From Labia minor (Eukaryota > Arthropoda > Insecta > Dermaptera > Spongiphoridae): a stretch of 64,000 nt of DNA. The translations under genes and the position numbers were made by a program. This document shows positions 32,729 to 44,688 of the stretch, piece after piece. Below the pieces are notes generated by a model. It had not been told where the DNA came from. It ran no database searches and worked only from the letters and a program-made list of their open reading frames with translations. The stretch is taken from positions 76,533,719 through 76,597,718 of the forward strand of contig OY720348.1 in assembly GCA_963082975.1 (NCBI GenBank), given 5' to 3'. How positions within the stretch are numbered: position 1 is the first letter of the stretch; every line of letters begins with the position of its first letter.

Positions 32729-32932
32729 TCAGGAAAAAGATGATACATGAAAATAAAAGAAAAACAAAACACATATATAAGATTGAGTATTCAAAATATA
32801 ATACATTTTTTTTATAACAAAAAGTACTAACCTCGGAGTTATAAATAGGTTGCCCACTCGTAGTAAGTCACTCGACGATATCGATGAACTCGTACTTCTC
32901 ACCATCACCCTCCATATATAGTAGTGGTCCAA
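32729..32932 (-). CDS. candidate exon pair: Met/Ser-rich segment plus hydrophobic segment (unit 1)
   Basis: The frame contains MVRSTSSSISSSDLLRVGN and ends ..FITPR at 32832, where GAG|GTTAGT could be a donor. It then reads on into VLFFFYFHVSSFS. The Met/Ser segment aligns in the same frame with two diverged relatives: MASKSSSSFGRLQGVKTP at about 37405-37458 and MISTTSSSAIGWLRVG at 49564-49649, all ending in phase 2 at a potential donor. The hydrophobic part aligns with the signal-like segments at 37265-37354 and 49330-49488 (shared HV(S/T)S). An alternative overlapping frame after AAAG| at about 32962 gives NMDSRNKFGPLLYMEGDGEK and FIDIVE then stop, so the true frame is undecided. Repeated unchanged at 40072-40275. 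Confidence 0.3.
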   Translation of the reverse strand: MDHYYIWRVMVRSTSSSISSSDLLRVGNLFITPRLVLFVIKKMYYILNTQSYICVLFFFYFHVSSFS

Positions 32933-33476
32933 ATTTGTTTCGTGAATCCATGTTCTTTCAGATGAACTAATAGAGAAATTGAAAATATTTAAATTATTAA
33001 ATACACTTTTTTTTTTATATTCAAATGAATAATTTAAGACATTAAATTAAATTTTAACCTAATATTCTAAACTATGCACGACGAATTAAATATAAAAACA
33101 AAATTGTCTTGATCATAGCTCTTTTGTTATTTCATGAATAATTATATAAATAAATATCATTAATGAAAAAAAGCCATTTTTAATTTTTTTAATTTAAGGA
33201 ATACTTTCATATTAAATATTAATTTTTATTTATTTTGATAAATGTATTAATAGTCAATTATCTACAGATATATCTATACTATACTATATTTATTTAAATT
33301 TATTGTTAGAAACTAGAATAAAACAAATTCAGTCGAATGTCAATTTCTTTTTCTTTTTGTTAATTTATGAATATTTATATATCTATCGATACAACTTTTT
33401 TTGATTTTCTACTTAAAAATTAATTGAATAAGTAATTATAATTTTTAATTATATTTTGTTGATATATCAACTTTAC

Positions 33477-33555
33477 CTGTGATGAGATGTGATTGCTTTT
33501 TCTATATGTATCAGATATATTCTTCAGCCGACGACTAACATCAAACCATAACAAG
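33477..33555 (-). CDS. candidate microexon, 79 nt (unit 1)
   Basis: Acceptor TTTTTTTAG|C and donor CAG|GTAAAG bound a frame LLWFDVSRRLKNISDTYRKS followed by NHISSQ, open throughout in one frame only (accepts phase 2, leaves phase 0). Copy in unit 2 at 40820-40898. No family recognised. Confidence 0.3.
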
Positions 33556-33599
33556 CTAAAAAAAAATAAAAATTATTTAAATACCTTAACTCGTATAAT

Positions 33600-36500
33600 A
33601 ATAACATCAATATAAAAATTTAAAAGCATAAATCAATTTTTTTCCAAATAAATATTAACTATAATTCTATATTTTCTTACTTTTAATCACTTTTCATAAT
33701 AAGCACAATATCTAATCTAGCCCCTCTATGTGTGACTTATTAATTCTTATTTAATTTAGGTACTCTGTTCTTTATTAGAAACCTAATCAAATTGATTTCT
33801 TTTCAATAATAATATGAGAGATTGAATATCAAGTGTTTTATTTTTATTATTTATTTTATAATGCATTTTCACTGATATTCAATAAATATTTTAATAAACT
33901 TGTCGATTTCTTAGAAAATAACGGATAGATATCAATATTAAAAAAATAAATAAAATTATATTGAAAAAATAATGATTTTTCAAGAGTTTATAATTATTTT
34001 AGATAAATTCAATCGCAATGAAAAAAATAAAAGATAAAAAAAAATCACCCTGCACTTTTCTAGAATAAATTTTAATACAAATACAATAAATATATATATT
34101 CAATATATATTATTGAAGATTGAATATAAAAAAAAAAAAATGTTAAACTCGTAATTAAAAATAAAAGTAAAAAAAAATTATTGAACTACATTAAATGTAT
34201 ATATCCGATTAAAATTTTATTCTATTTTAAATATATATATATATATATATGATATTATTTGGTTTAAGAATATTTAGTTACACATAGGCAATTACGTTAG
34301 TATATCAATTAAAAATATTAACTAATTCTCTTAGAATAGAGGATATGTTATAGAAAAAGTTCAAATTTATAGAACAAGATGATTTATGCTCCAATTTCAT
34401 TACCAAATTTGGGCTTCTATTCTAATATATACAAATAAAACAATTTAAAATAAAAAAAATAATTATAGTAATTAATATCAGAGAATTAGATTTTAAACTA
34501 ATCGAAATCTTTAATAATGTTTTTAATCAACAAATATTATTTTTTATATTAATTATCTATTTCATCGAACTAGTATTAAAAATCGATTATTTGTAGTCTT
34601 ATTTCGAAATTTAAATAAACGTTTTTCTTTTTAAAATAAATAAAGTTGAATTTCATTTATAAATACCTTACTTTATAAGTTGAATCATGTGAAATGAAAA
34701 ATTCAATATAATGTTTTCAAAATTTTTCGTTAATTGTTCAGGAGAATTCTGTCTGAATTGAATTTGATTTTTCTTATAATATTTTATTTTAATTCCACCA
34801 CAAGTATTATTATTTTATATAGAGAGATAGTACTACTCCCAATTATCTAAACAATTTATAATTTAATGTTTTTTATTTTATATCTAACCAGAAACTATCA
34901 TGATTTATGTAAATGCACCACCCCCATCCTTGGATATCAAGACTCACTATGAACAAGTCAGAACTCGTTCAATAATTTATATTAAATTAATAAATAATAA
35001 TTCTAGTAATTCTCAGAATTTTTAAAATATATCAATATTTAGTTGCATTTCCGACAATTAACCGAATATCCTTTCTTTTATTCTAATAGTTCCCATTTGA
35101 ATTGATTTAATAAAATGATACCAGATAATTTCTTGACAATAAAAATAAAAGAAATCCATCGTTATATTCAAAAACATTGAAATTGAATTGAAATTGTAAC
35201 TAAAATATTTATATCGCCTTTAAATTAATATATAATAAATAAATATCACCAATTTAAACTATTTTGATTTTTAAGTAATATCGGATAAAGAATCAATTTC
35301 TAAAAGATTGTTATTCTCTGAATAGAAATTTCATATGAATTCTTCAATCTTAAATATTATGATTAATATTATTTATCTTCTTCAACGAACTACAATATAT
35401 TATATGTATCCTATTTCGAATTTAAAAAATAAACGTTATATATTCTCTTGATATTACTATAAATAAAATTTAATTTTGATTATCTGTCTAGAGGAAATGA
35501 ATCAATACATTCTTTATAAAATTCTTTCTGTATGTAGATAGCATTAAGAGAGAATTTTAGTAATGTTTTTAAATTTAGTAGTTTCAGTGTGTCGGTGGAT
35601 GTCAAACTAAAAGGGGCTCCAACTTTTTAAAATCTTCTCCAATTCATAAATAGAGTTAATTACCATCCAGTACGTATTTTAAACTCTAATTCAAATATTC
35701 TATTGAATTTAAAAATATACTATTTGTAAATAAAATACTTATTGCCTTTTCTTTTATTTACAAATTTGTAATTCATACTAATGCTTTCAAATAAATGTCA
35801 CCAATCAAAATAGGCTTATTTAACATTTTGAAAGTAATATCGGGCTTAAATTGTATAGAATCGAAATAATTTCAAATATATAGATATTCACTGTATAAAA
35901 TTTAAATTTAACCGAAATTTTTGCATTTTACTCTCATCCTAAAGTATGATATTTAATATTAATTATCTTCTTCCTCTAATTTTGCAATTTACATTATTTG
36001 TAGCATATCTCAAAGTTCAGATAAACGTGATTCTCTTTATATATAATCAAATTTAAAGAAATATTCTTTCTTTAAGATATTGGAAATGAAAAATTCACTG
36101 CGTTCTTTTTAAAAATTTGTGGTGTCTCTTTAGAAGAATTTCAGAAGATTTTTTTAAATAAAATATATTGGAATAAGCGTGTTTAAAATAAAATAAGGGC
36201 AGCAAAAGTGTTATTATTTGAAAAATAATTATTTACTCTACAGTTTTTCAAAACTACCATCATTAAGAAATATTAAATTTAATGATATCAATTTTATATA
36301 CTTTTGAAAAAATATTATACTGATTTAATACATATCCCGCCATCTATTGCGATTAGTGTTGACTACATTTAAAAGTTTTATTTTCAAATATTATTTTCAA
36401 TATTATTCATTAAGTATATATATATATATATATATTATTTCTAGCATATCTCAAAGTTCAGATAAACGTGATTCTCTTTATATTTAATCAAATTTAAAGC

Positions 36501-37130
36501 ATATTCTTTCTTTAAGATATTGGAAATGAAAAATTCACTGCGTTCTTTTTAAAAGTTTGTGGTGTATCTTTAGAAGAATATCAGAAGATTTTTTTAAATA
36601 AAATATATTGGAATAAGCGTGTTTAAAATAAAATGAGGGCAGCAACAGTGTTATTATTTGAAAAATAATTATTTACTCTATAGTTTTTCAAAACTACCAT
36701 CATTAAGAAATATTAAATTTAATGATATCAATTTTATATACTTTTGAAAAAATATTATACTGATTTAATACATATCCCGCCATCTATTGCGATTAGTGTT
36801 GACTACATTTAAAAGTTTTATTTTCAAATATTATTTTCAATATTATTCATTAAGAATATATATATATATATATATATATAGCAATAATTAAAATTAAATA
36901 AATTATAATTAAACTGATTTAATATTAAAAATAATTATGATTCTATTAAAAGAGAAATACACATGTATAAATCAAAAAAATTGAAAAAAATCTCTCAACC
37001 AAGAATTGAAATCTAATTTCTAAATTATGATGAATTTCAATGATCTTTATATATACTACGCGTATATGTTACCATCTATAATATACTATAAAATAAAAAA
37101 ATAAAATATATAAATACATATACAATACTT
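33600..37130. other. long AT-rich non-coding part of unit 1
   Basis: If the flanking exon-like segments belong to one minus-strand gene, this is its largest intron. It includes poly(A)/(T) runs, a (TA)n tract near 34232 and the 441-bp internal repeats at 36001-36877. No ORF of note. Confidence 0.6.
36001..36877. repeat. internal tandem repeat, two 441-bp units separated by (TA)n
   Basis: TAGCATATCTCAAAGTTCAG begins each unit (36001 and 36442), and CATATCCCGCCATCTATTGC lies near each end, followed by ATTCATTAAGTATATATATA. Unit 2 has three copies starting 43344, 43819 and 44257. Unit 3 retains the last part of one, and a diverged single copy lies at 27764-28197. Confidence 0.93.
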
Positions 37131-37132
37131 AC

Positions 37133-37198
37133 AATGGATTGATTAATGGTAGGTAATGGAGTCGACAAACACTTCAACCGGATCATCGTCTTCACTCC
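37133..37198 (-). CDS. candidate microexon, acidic, 66 nt (unit 1)
   Basis: Acceptor GTTTTCCAG|GGAGTG and donor ATT|GTAAGTA. In phase 1 (as left by the 37265 segment) the frame is GSEDDDPVEVFVDSITYH then TAA inside the exon. In phase 0 it is open throughout (GVKTMIRLKCLSTPLPTIN). The start of the 49564-49649 segment aligns with the acidic frame (KESDDKYDIEF after an early stop). Copies: 44942-45007 and 46926-46991. Splice sites are intact in all three copies. Confidence 0.33.
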
Positions 37199-37264
37199 CT
37201 GGAAAACAAAGACTAATATGAAATAATGTTTTCCTGGAATAATTCATATTGGAAATCTACTCAC

Positions 37265-37354
37265 CTTTTTGATGGATCCGTAAAAGTGAAAGATTGCCAT
37301 TAATATCGATCGATGATACATGAAAAATAAGAATAAAAGACATATTTATTAAGA
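37265..37354 (-). CDS. candidate exon with signal-peptide-like start (unit 1)
   Basis: Between TTTTCAG|TCTTAA and AAAAAG|GTGAGT. ATG at 37343 opens MSFILIFHVSSIDINGNLSL, a short hydrophobic leader, leaving phase 1, which fits the acidic frame of the next exon; the two together would give a peptide of about 44 residues. The segments at 32729 and 49330-49488 are diverged versions with the same HV(S/T)S. Joining it to the upstream 37405 segment does not keep an open frame, so it may be a first coding exon. Copies: 45074-45163 and 47058-47147. Confidence 0.33.
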
Positions 37355-37404
37355 CTGAAAATAGATTAGCATAATATTTAAATATTTCTTAAAAAAATAC
37401 TTAC

Positions 37405-37486
37405 GGCGGGGTTTTCACCCCTTGCAATCGCCCGAAGGATGATGATGATTTGGAAGCCATTATGTTCTTCAATCTCTCTCTTGATT
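37405..37486 (-). CDS. candidate microexon, 82 nt (unit 1)
   Basis: Acceptor CATTCCAG|A and donor GCC|GTAAGT. Entering in phase 2 the frame is IKREIEEHNGFQIIIILRAI then ARGENPA, open throughout and consistent with phase 2 at the ends of the 37683 and 38529 segments. A second frame gives a Met-initiated MASKSSSSFGRLQGVKTP that resembles the 32729 and 49564 segments, so the coding frame is ambiguous. Copies: 45214-45295 and 47198-47279. Confidence 0.33.
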
Positions 37487-37682
37487 CTGGAATGGTGGAC
37501 ATCAAGTAAAACTAAAAAATGAAGAAAACATTTCACTTAGTAATTTAATAACGGCGTGTAGTATCTTTATAAATTCATCAATGTAAAAATATCTAGAAAT
37601 ATCTATACAAGAAATTAATCATTGTATACATATATCTGGATTTGATATTTTGAAATGATATTGTATTCATAATTTTACTCAC

Positions 37683-37728
37683 CGTTTGTGCATGCGCTTA
37701 TTCTTATTAGCTTCTTCCATCATCATTT
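37683..37728 (-). CDS. candidate microexon, 46 nt (unit 1)
   Basis: Acceptor GGTCACTAAG|AA and donor AACG|GTGAGT. Frame MMMEEANKNKRMHKR, leaving phase 2, joins in frame to the 37405 segment (R|IKREIEEHNG). An upstream AG at about 37776 would give a longer exon, but with stops in all frames. Copies: 45492-45537 and 47476-47521. Confidence 0.28.
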
Positions 37729-38148
37729 CTTAGTGACCAGAGAGTGGAGTCACCGGGTACGAACATATCTGATGGTGATAGATAAAACATATCGTGATAT
37801 ATTAAAAATTAATTAAAACCTTTTTTAAACTTAAAAAATAATACTTGAAGAAGAATTTAGTCAAAGAATGTTTTTAATAAGTCTTCTATTTTATTTTATC
37901 CTTTTATAGAAATTTCTATAATATACCATCAATAATTAATATTTGAAATTTAATTCAATGAATATTTATATTGAAATATATAGAAATTGGAGGATATCTA
38001 TCCTAGGAATAGGATTGATTATGATTATACATTAATAATTTAATAAAATTTTGGACAGTAAGAGTACTTGTAGATAATATTTTATAATTTAAAATAATAT
38101 TTCAATATTAATTATTTAAATAGTAGAAAAAATAAATAAAATTCTTAC

Positions 38149-38229
38149 CCATTTTTTATTTTCTTTTTTATTAACCTTCAAATTAGGTAGATGAAATCTT
38201 ATGCTCGCTCCATTCCATTCAATGTAGAT
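38149..38229 (-). CDS. candidate microexon, 81 nt (unit 1)
   Basis: Acceptor TTTTTAG|ATC and donor TGG|GTAAGAAT bound 27 codons, open in phase 0: IYIEWNGASIRFHLPNLKVN then KKENKKW. Copy in unit 2 at 45957-46037. In unit 3 (47942-48022) the donor GT has become AT. Phase 0 at both ends does not fit its neighbours in the simplest chain, so it may be skipped or spurious. Confidence 0.28.
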
Positions 38230-38528
38230 CTAAAAACAAGAAATAATAGATTCATAATTAGTTTTGTGATTTCGAAATATTTACTTGTATATATTATTTA
38301 TTATATCCAGTGTATTCTTCTATATTGTAAGTTAGAAAAATCAAAGAATAATTAGTAAAAAGCAAAGAAAGTTTTTTAGATTTATTTTAACATTTTTGAA
38401 GAAGAATTACTGTCACAAAAATTTCAGTTCTAACAATAAACGCCATTTAAAAATTATGTAATTTTAATTATTTTTAAACATATTGATATTATTTCATGAA
38501 ATATTATAGAAATAAAAATTCAACTCAC

Positions 38529-38572
38529 CGATGAGATGCCTTGCAGTCGTTGTGAAGTGATGCGATGAACCT
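38529..38572 (-). CDS. candidate microexon, 44 nt, frame conserved in an old copy (unit 1)
   Basis: Acceptor GTTCAG|AGG and donor ATCG|GTGAGT. Frame RFIASLHNDCKASHR. The diverged copy at 48151-48194 has the same length, splice sites and the frame RFNASLHNDGEASQR, with many differences at third codon positions (for example CAC/CAT, AAC/AAT, TCA/TCT, GCA/GCG). That pattern is what coding constraint predicts, though the exon is very short. Copy in unit 2 at 46337-46380. Confidence 0.38.
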
Positions 38573-38749
38573 CTGAACTGCTCCAACAAACCACCAAACC
38601 AAATTCTTCAAATGATGCTCTTCAGACAATGAAAAGAAAAAGAAATAAAACAAAAGATCATTAGTTAGAGTTGACTAGGATAGGAGAGAATAACGTCCCA
38701 AAAAAGAGGATATAAATTGTTATTCAATTGAAATATACATATAACCTAC

Positions 38750-38784
38750 CGTGGAGGCTACTTCATTGCGCCCTGATGTCTTCC
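38750..38784 (-). CDS. candidate microexon, 35 nt, frame conserved in an old copy (unit 1)
   Basis: Acceptor TGTACAG|GG and donor CACG|GTAGGT. Frame KTSGRNEVAST, versus KTSLRNQAVST in the diverged copy at 48358-48392, which has the same length and donor/acceptor positions. It ends in phase 0 and so joins in frame to the 38529 segment. Absent from unit 2, which was cut off before it. Confidence 0.33.
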
Positions 38785-39092
38785 CTGTACAGTCTATCCT
38801 ATGCAAGACCCAATTCTATGGCACGGATGGCCATCTAATAATATTGTCTATCTTCGTGCAAAACACTCTTCTTGCTAGAAAAGATTGCAATCACGGAAAC
38901 GGAAAAAAAAAACACTCCCGAACACGCTTATTTGACACAGTATGGTCTATTTTATGTTTTAACTACCGAAGAAATGCGTAATTTAGAAGAAGAAGGAAAA
39001 AATAAAAAGAAAAAGAAAAGCATAGATTAATTGGGAAGGCGTTTGTGAGTATCTGTGGATCAGCTGAGAGTGACTTGGAGTTTTTGGATTAC

Positions 39093-39117
39093 GATTGAAC
39101 ACCACATTCGTGGCAAC
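39093..39117 (-). CDS. very uncertain microexon, 25 nt
   Basis: Acceptor TTTTTTACAG|GTTGCC is good and is conserved in the old copy (CTCTTACAG|GTTGCC near 48749). The donor C|GTAATC at 39092 would make the phases fit the 39199 and 38750 segments (VATNVVFN, then R|KTSG), but the old copy has CATAATC instead. The exon may end further on. Confidence 0.15.
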
Positions 39118-39198
39118 CTGTAAAAAATGCCTACCTACCTACAATGGGGATTCATGGCGTCCTCCATAGTGGGAGGAACACTCATGAAAAAGACTAAC

Positions 39199-39326
39199 CT
39201 TAGCTCCAAGGTAGTCAATACATCCTGGCGGGCTAATCCCATTAAGGAACATTGTTGAACTACCTTCACGAATGCCTGTCCAATACCATAGTTCCACGTC
39301 CGAGCTACCCTCAGTGATACACATTA
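39199..39326 (-). CDS. candidate exon, 128 nt, spanning the junction of units 1 and 2
   Basis: Acceptor TTTGTGTAAAG| (old copy TTTGTGTACAG|) and donor CTAAG|GTTAGT. Frame MCITEGSSDVELWYWTGIRE then GSSTMFLNGISPPGCIDYLG and AK, with a composition unlike the AT-rich surroundings. It leaves phase 0. The old copy (about 48800-48945) carries several stops, so that one is dead. The WTG..FLNG..C pattern is faintly reminiscent of a C-type lectin fold, but too little is present to say so. Confidence 0.3.
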
Positions 39327-39583
39327 CTTTACACAAACAAGGGAATCGTCATTAAAAAAAAGAAAAAATGACGATTTGGGAAGCACAAAACACATGCAGA
39401 TAAACAATCCCATAACATTTTCTGGCACATACCCGTCTCCACCCACTAAATACTAAATAGGAAATACTAAAGAGGTGTTCCCTTTAATAGTTAGAAGCAT
39501 GCAAAAACCAAACACCCTTTTTCTATTCTATTCTAAAATATTAATAATTCATTAAATTTAATGTTTCTAGTTTCTATCTATAT

Positions 39584-39850
39584 TTATTGGCTACCACAAA
39601 GGTTTGGAAGCGATGACTCAGGAGGCATTTTCTTGAAGCATTCCTTTATCTGTAAATCCCTAACAAGAGAAACGATTAAGCCAAAAAAATAAATAATCAC
39701 CCCCCATACGCAACCTATCAGGCTAACAATTCTAAATACCTTTAAAGGAATTGATGATTCAGTAGATTGTAGATTTGCCATCCTAATCCTTCTATCTTCC
39801 AATTCTTTCTGTCTTCTAGGGTAGCATCTGAAAAACTCTAATCTAACCAA
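39584..39850 (-). CDS. candidate terminal exon: 88-residue membrane-spanning frame (unit 2)
   Basis: Base for base the counterpart of 32241-32507: same frame, transmembrane helix (VFRIVSLIGCVWGVIIYFF) and stop within AATAAA. No difference from unit 1 was seen, so both copies are equally intact. Confidence 0.35.
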   Translation of the reverse strand: MVRLEFFRCYPRRQKELEDRRIRMANLQSTESSIPLKVFRIVSLIGCVWGVIIYFFGLIVSLVRDLQIKECFKKMPPESSLPNLCGSQ

Positions 39851-40071
39851 CTAACTAACTAACTAACAAACAATGTTAAATTTAAAAAATTAATAGAAAT
39901 ATAGTATTTTTTATTGTAATTTTGAAATTTTGTCAATATTTAATTAAAATCATTACTACTACTAGTGCCAGAATAATCAAAAAATATACGTTGAGTACTT
40001 ATTTTTGGTGAGCTGTATTTATAAAATATTTTGAAGAAACCAATATTATTCGAAGAGAATTGAATTTGCCA

Positions 40072-40275
40072 TCAGGAAAAAGATGATACATGAAAATAAA
40101 AGAAAAACAAAACACATATATAAGATTGAGTATTCAAAATATAATACATTTTTTTTATAACAAAAAGTACTAACCTCGGAGTTATAAATAGGTTGCCCAC
40201 TCGTAGTAAGTCACTCGACGATATCGATGAACTCGTACTTCTCACCATCACCCTCCATATATAGTAGTGGTCCAA
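40072..40275 (-). CDS. candidate Met/Ser-rich plus hydrophobic segment (unit 2)
   Basis: Identical to 32729-32932 in unit 1 (MVRSTSSSISSSDLLRVGN, potential donor GTTAGT at the same place). The same frame ambiguity applies. Confidence 0.3.
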   Translation of the reverse strand: MDHYYIWRVMVRSTSSSISSSDLLRVGNLFITPRLVLFVIKKMYYILNTQSYICVLFFFYFHVSSFS

Positions 40276-40819
40276 ATTTGTTTCGTGAATCCATGTTCTT
40301 TCAGATGAACTAATAGAGAAATTGAAAATATTTAAATTATTAAATACACTTTTTTTTTTATATTCAAATGAATAATTTAAGACATTAAATTAAATTTTAA
40401 CCTAATATTCTAAACTATGCACGACGAATTAAATATAAAAACAAAATTGTCTTGATCATAGCTCTTTTGTTATTTCATGAATAATTATATAAATAAATAT
40501 CATTAATGAAAAAAAGCCATTTTTAATTTTTTTAATTTAAGGAATACTTTCATATTAAATATTAATTTTTATTTATTTTGATAAATGTATTAATAGTCAA
40601 TTATCTACAGATATATCTATACTATACTATATTTATTTAAATTTATTGTTAGAAACTAGAATAAAACAAATTCAGTCGAATGTCAATTTCTTTTTCTTTT
40701 TGTTAATTTATGAATATTTATATATCTATCGATACAACTTTTTTTGATTTTCTACTTAAAAATTAATTGAATAAGTAATTATAATTTTTAATTATATTTT
40801 GTTGATATATCAACTTTAC

Positions 40820-40898
40820 CTGTGATGAGATGTGATTGCTTTTTCTATATGTATCAGATATATTCTTCAGCCGACGACTAACATCAAACCATAACAAG
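40820..40898 (-). CDS. candidate microexon (unit 2 copy of 33477-33555)
   Basis: Same splice sites and frame (LLWFDVSRRLKNISDTYRKS); no difference seen. Confidence 0.28.
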
Positions 40899-43343
40899 CT
40901 AAAAAAAAATAAAAATTATTTAAATACCTTAACTCGTATAATAATAACATCAATATAAAAATTTAAAAGCATAAATCAATTTTTTTCCAAATAAATATTA
41001 ACTATAATTCTATATTTTCTTACTTTTAATCACTTTTCATAATAAGCACAATATCTAATCTAGCCCCTCTATGTGTGACTTATTAATTCTTATTTAATTT
41101 AGGTACTCTGTTCTTTATTAGAAACCTAATCAAATTGATTTCTTTTCAATAATAATATGAGAGATTGAATTTCAAGTGTTTTATTTTTATTATTTATTTT
41201 ATAATGCATTTTCACTGATATTCAATAAATATTTTAATAAACTTGTCGATTTCTTAGAAAATAACGGATAGATATCAATATTAAAAAAATAAATAAAATT
41301 ATATTGAAAAAATAATGATTTTTCAAGAGTTTATAATTATTTTAGATAAATTCAATCGCAATGAAAAAAATAAAAGATAAAAAAAAATCACCCTGCACTT
41401 TTCTAGAATAAATTTTAATACAAATACAATAAATATATATATTCAATATATATTATTGAAGATTGAATATAAAAAAAAAAAAATGTTAAACTCGTAATTA
41501 AAAATAAAAGTAAAAAAAAATTATTGAACTACATTAAATGTATATATCCGATTAAAATTTTATTCTATTTTAAATATATATATATATATATATGATATTA
41601 TTTGGTTTAAGAATATTTAGTTACACATAGGCAATTACGTTAGTATATCAATTAAAAATATTAACTAATTCTCTTAGAATAGAGGATATGTTATAGAAAA
41701 AGTTCAAATTTATAGAACAAGATGATTTATGCTCCAATTTCATTACCAAATTTGGGCTTCTATTCTAATATATACAAATAAAACAATTTAAAATAAAAAA
41801 AATAATTATAGTAATTAATATCAGAGAATTAGATTTTAAACTAATCGAAATCTTTAATAATGTTTTTAATCAACAAATATTATTTTTTATATTAATTATC
41901 TATTTCATCGAACTAGTATTAAAAATCGATTATTTGTAGTCTTATTTCGAAATTTAAATAAACGTTTTTCTTTTTAAAATAAATAAAGTTGAATTTCATT
42001 TATAAATACCTTACTTTATAAGTTGAATCATGTGAAATGAAAAATTCAATATAATGTTTTCAAAATTTTTCGTTAATTGTTCAGGAGAATTCTGTCTGAA
42101 TTGAATTTGATTTTTCTTATAATATTTTATTTTAATTCCACCACAAGTATTATTATTTTATATAGAGAGATAGTACTACTCCCAATTATCTAAACAATTT
42201 ATAATTTAATGTTTTTTATTTTATATCTAACCAGAAACTATCATGATTTATGTAAATGCACCACCCCCATCCTTGGATATCAAGACTCACTATGAACAAG
42301 TCAGAACTCGTTCAATAATTTATATTAAATTAATAAATAATAATTCTAGTAATTCTCAGAATTTTTAAAATATATCAATATTTAGTTGCATTTCCGACAA
42401 TTAACCGAATATCCTTTCTTTTATTCTAATAGTTCCCATTTGAATTGATTTAATAAAATGATACCAGATAATTTCTTGACAATAAAAATAAAAGAAATCC
42501 ATCGTTATATTCAAAAACATTGAAATTGAATTGAAATTGTAACTAAAATATTTATATCGCCTTTAAATTAATATATAATAAATAAATATCACCAATTTAA
42601 ACTATTTTGATTTTTAAGTAATATCGGATAAAGAATCAATTTCTAAAAGATTGTTATTCTCTGAATAGAAATTTCATATGAATTCTTCAATCTTAAATAT
42701 TATGATTAATATTATTTATCTTCTTCAACGAACTACAATATATTATATGTATCCTATTTCGAATTTAAAAAATAAACGTTATATATTCTCTTGATATTAC
42801 TATAAATAAAATTTAATTTTGATTATCTGTCTAGAGGAAATGAATCAATACATTCTTTATAAAATTCTTTCTGTATGTAGATAGCATTAAGAGAGAATTT
42901 TAGTAATGTTTTTAAATTTAGTAGTTTCAGTGTGTCGGTGGATGTCAAACTAAAAGGGGCTCCAACTTTTTAAAATCTTCTCCAATTCATAAATAGAGTT
43001 AATTACCATCCAGTACGTATTTTAAACTCTAATTCAAATATTCTATTGAATTTAAAAATATACTATTTGTAAATAAAATACTTATTGCCTTTTCTTTTAT
43101 TTACAAATTTGTAATTCATACTAATGCTTTCAAATAAATGTCACCAATCAAAATAGGCTTATTTAACATTTTGAAAGTAATATCGGGCTTAAATTGTATA
43201 GAATCGAAATAATTTCAAATATATAGATATTCACTGTATAAAATTTAAATTTAACCGAAATTTTTGCATTTTACTCTCATCCTAAAGTATGATATTTAAT
43301 ATTAATTATCTTCTTCCTCTAATTTTGCAATTTACATTATTTG

Positions 43344-43756
43344 TAGCATATCTCAAAGTTCAGATAAACGTGATTCTCTTTATATATAATCAAATTTAAA
43401 GAAATATTCTTTCTTTAAGATATTGGAAATGAAAAATTCACTGCGTTCTTTTTAAAAATTTGTGGTGTCTCTTTAGAAGAATTTCAGAAGATTTTTTTAA
43501 ATAAAATATATTGGAATAAGCGTGTTTAAAATAAAATAAGGGCAGCAAAAGTGTTATTATTTGAAAAATAATTATTTACTCTACAGTTTTTCAAAACTAC
43601 CATCATTAAGAAATATTAAATTTAATGATATCAATTTTATATACTTTTGAAAAAATATTATACTGATTTAATACATATCCCGCCATCTATTGCGATTAGT
43701 GTTGACTACATTTAAAAGTTTTATTTTCAAATATTATTTTCAATATTATTCATTAA

Positions 43757-43816
<60 letters not shown>

Positions 43817-44688
43817 TCTAGCATATCTCAAAGTTCAGATAAACGTGATTCTCTTTATATTTAATCAAATTTAAAGCATATTCTTTCTTTAAGATATTGG
43901 AAATGAAAAATTCACTGCGTTCTTTTTAAAAGTTTGTGGTGTATCTTTAGAAGAATATCAGAAGATTTTTTTAAATAAAATATATTGGAATAAGCGTGTT
44001 TAAAATAAAATGAGGGCAGCAACAGTGTTATTATTTGAAAAATAATTATTTACTCTACAGTTTTTCAAAATCATTAAGAAATATTAAATTTAATGATATC
44101 AATTTTATATACTTTTGAAAAAATATTATACTGATTTAATACATATCCCGCCATCTATTGCGATTAGTGTTGACTACATTTAAAAGTTTTATTTTCAAAT
44201 ATTATTTTCAATATTATTCATTAAGTATATATATATATATATATATATATTATTTCTAGCATATCTCAAAGTTCAGATAAACGTGATTCTCTTTATATTT
44301 AATCAAATTTAAAGCATATTCTTTCTTTAAGATATTGGAAATGAAAAATTCACTGCGTTCTTTTTAAAAGTTTGTGGTGTATCTTTAGAAGAATATCAGA
44401 AGATTTTTTTAAATAAAATATATTGGAATAAGCGTGTTTAAAATAAAATAAGGGCAGCAAAAGTGTTATTATTTGAAAAATAATTATTTACTCTACAGTT
44501 TTTCAAAATCATTAAGAAATATTAAATTTAATGATATCAATTTTATATACTTTTGAAAAAATATTATACTGATTTAATACATATCCCGCCATCTATTGCG
44601 ATTAGTGTTGACTACATTTAAAAGTTTTATTTTCAAATATTATTTTCAATATTATTCATTAAGAATATATATATATATATATATATAT
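43344..44688. repeat. internal tandem repeat, three units of about 440-475 bp with (TA)n spacers
   Basis: Starts at 43344, 43819 and 44257 (TAGCATATCTCAAAG). The first spacer is a long (TA)n run at 43757-43811. Unit 1 has only two copies, so copy number changed after the 7.3-kb duplication. Units 2 and 3 here share a deletion of ACTACC before ATCATTAAG relative to the first, so they derive from one another. Confidence 0.92.

Larger units (their letters stand above)
31931..39261. repeat. tandem segmental duplication, unit 1 (about 7.3 kb)
   Basis: ACCTTCACGAATGCCTGTCC at 31931 recurs at 39262, and everything up to about 36.4 kb recurs at +7331 or +7343 with only rare differences (for example a 12-base gap at 31970, and T for A in GATTGAATTTCAAG). 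From 37.1 kb the offset is +7809 because internal repeats expanded in unit 2. The unit carries the minus-strand exon-like segments described separately. Sequence left of 31931 is unrelated. Confidence 0.95.

Noticed and set aside
37265-37486. simple in-frame joining of the 37405 and 37265 segments
   Set aside because: The frame left by 37405 (phase 0) meets TAA immediately after the 37265 acceptor; the leader segment is more likely a separate start.
39199-39326. C-type lectin domain
   Set aside because: WTG..FLNG..C is suggestive, but the cysteine framework, WND and carbohydrate-binding motifs are missing.
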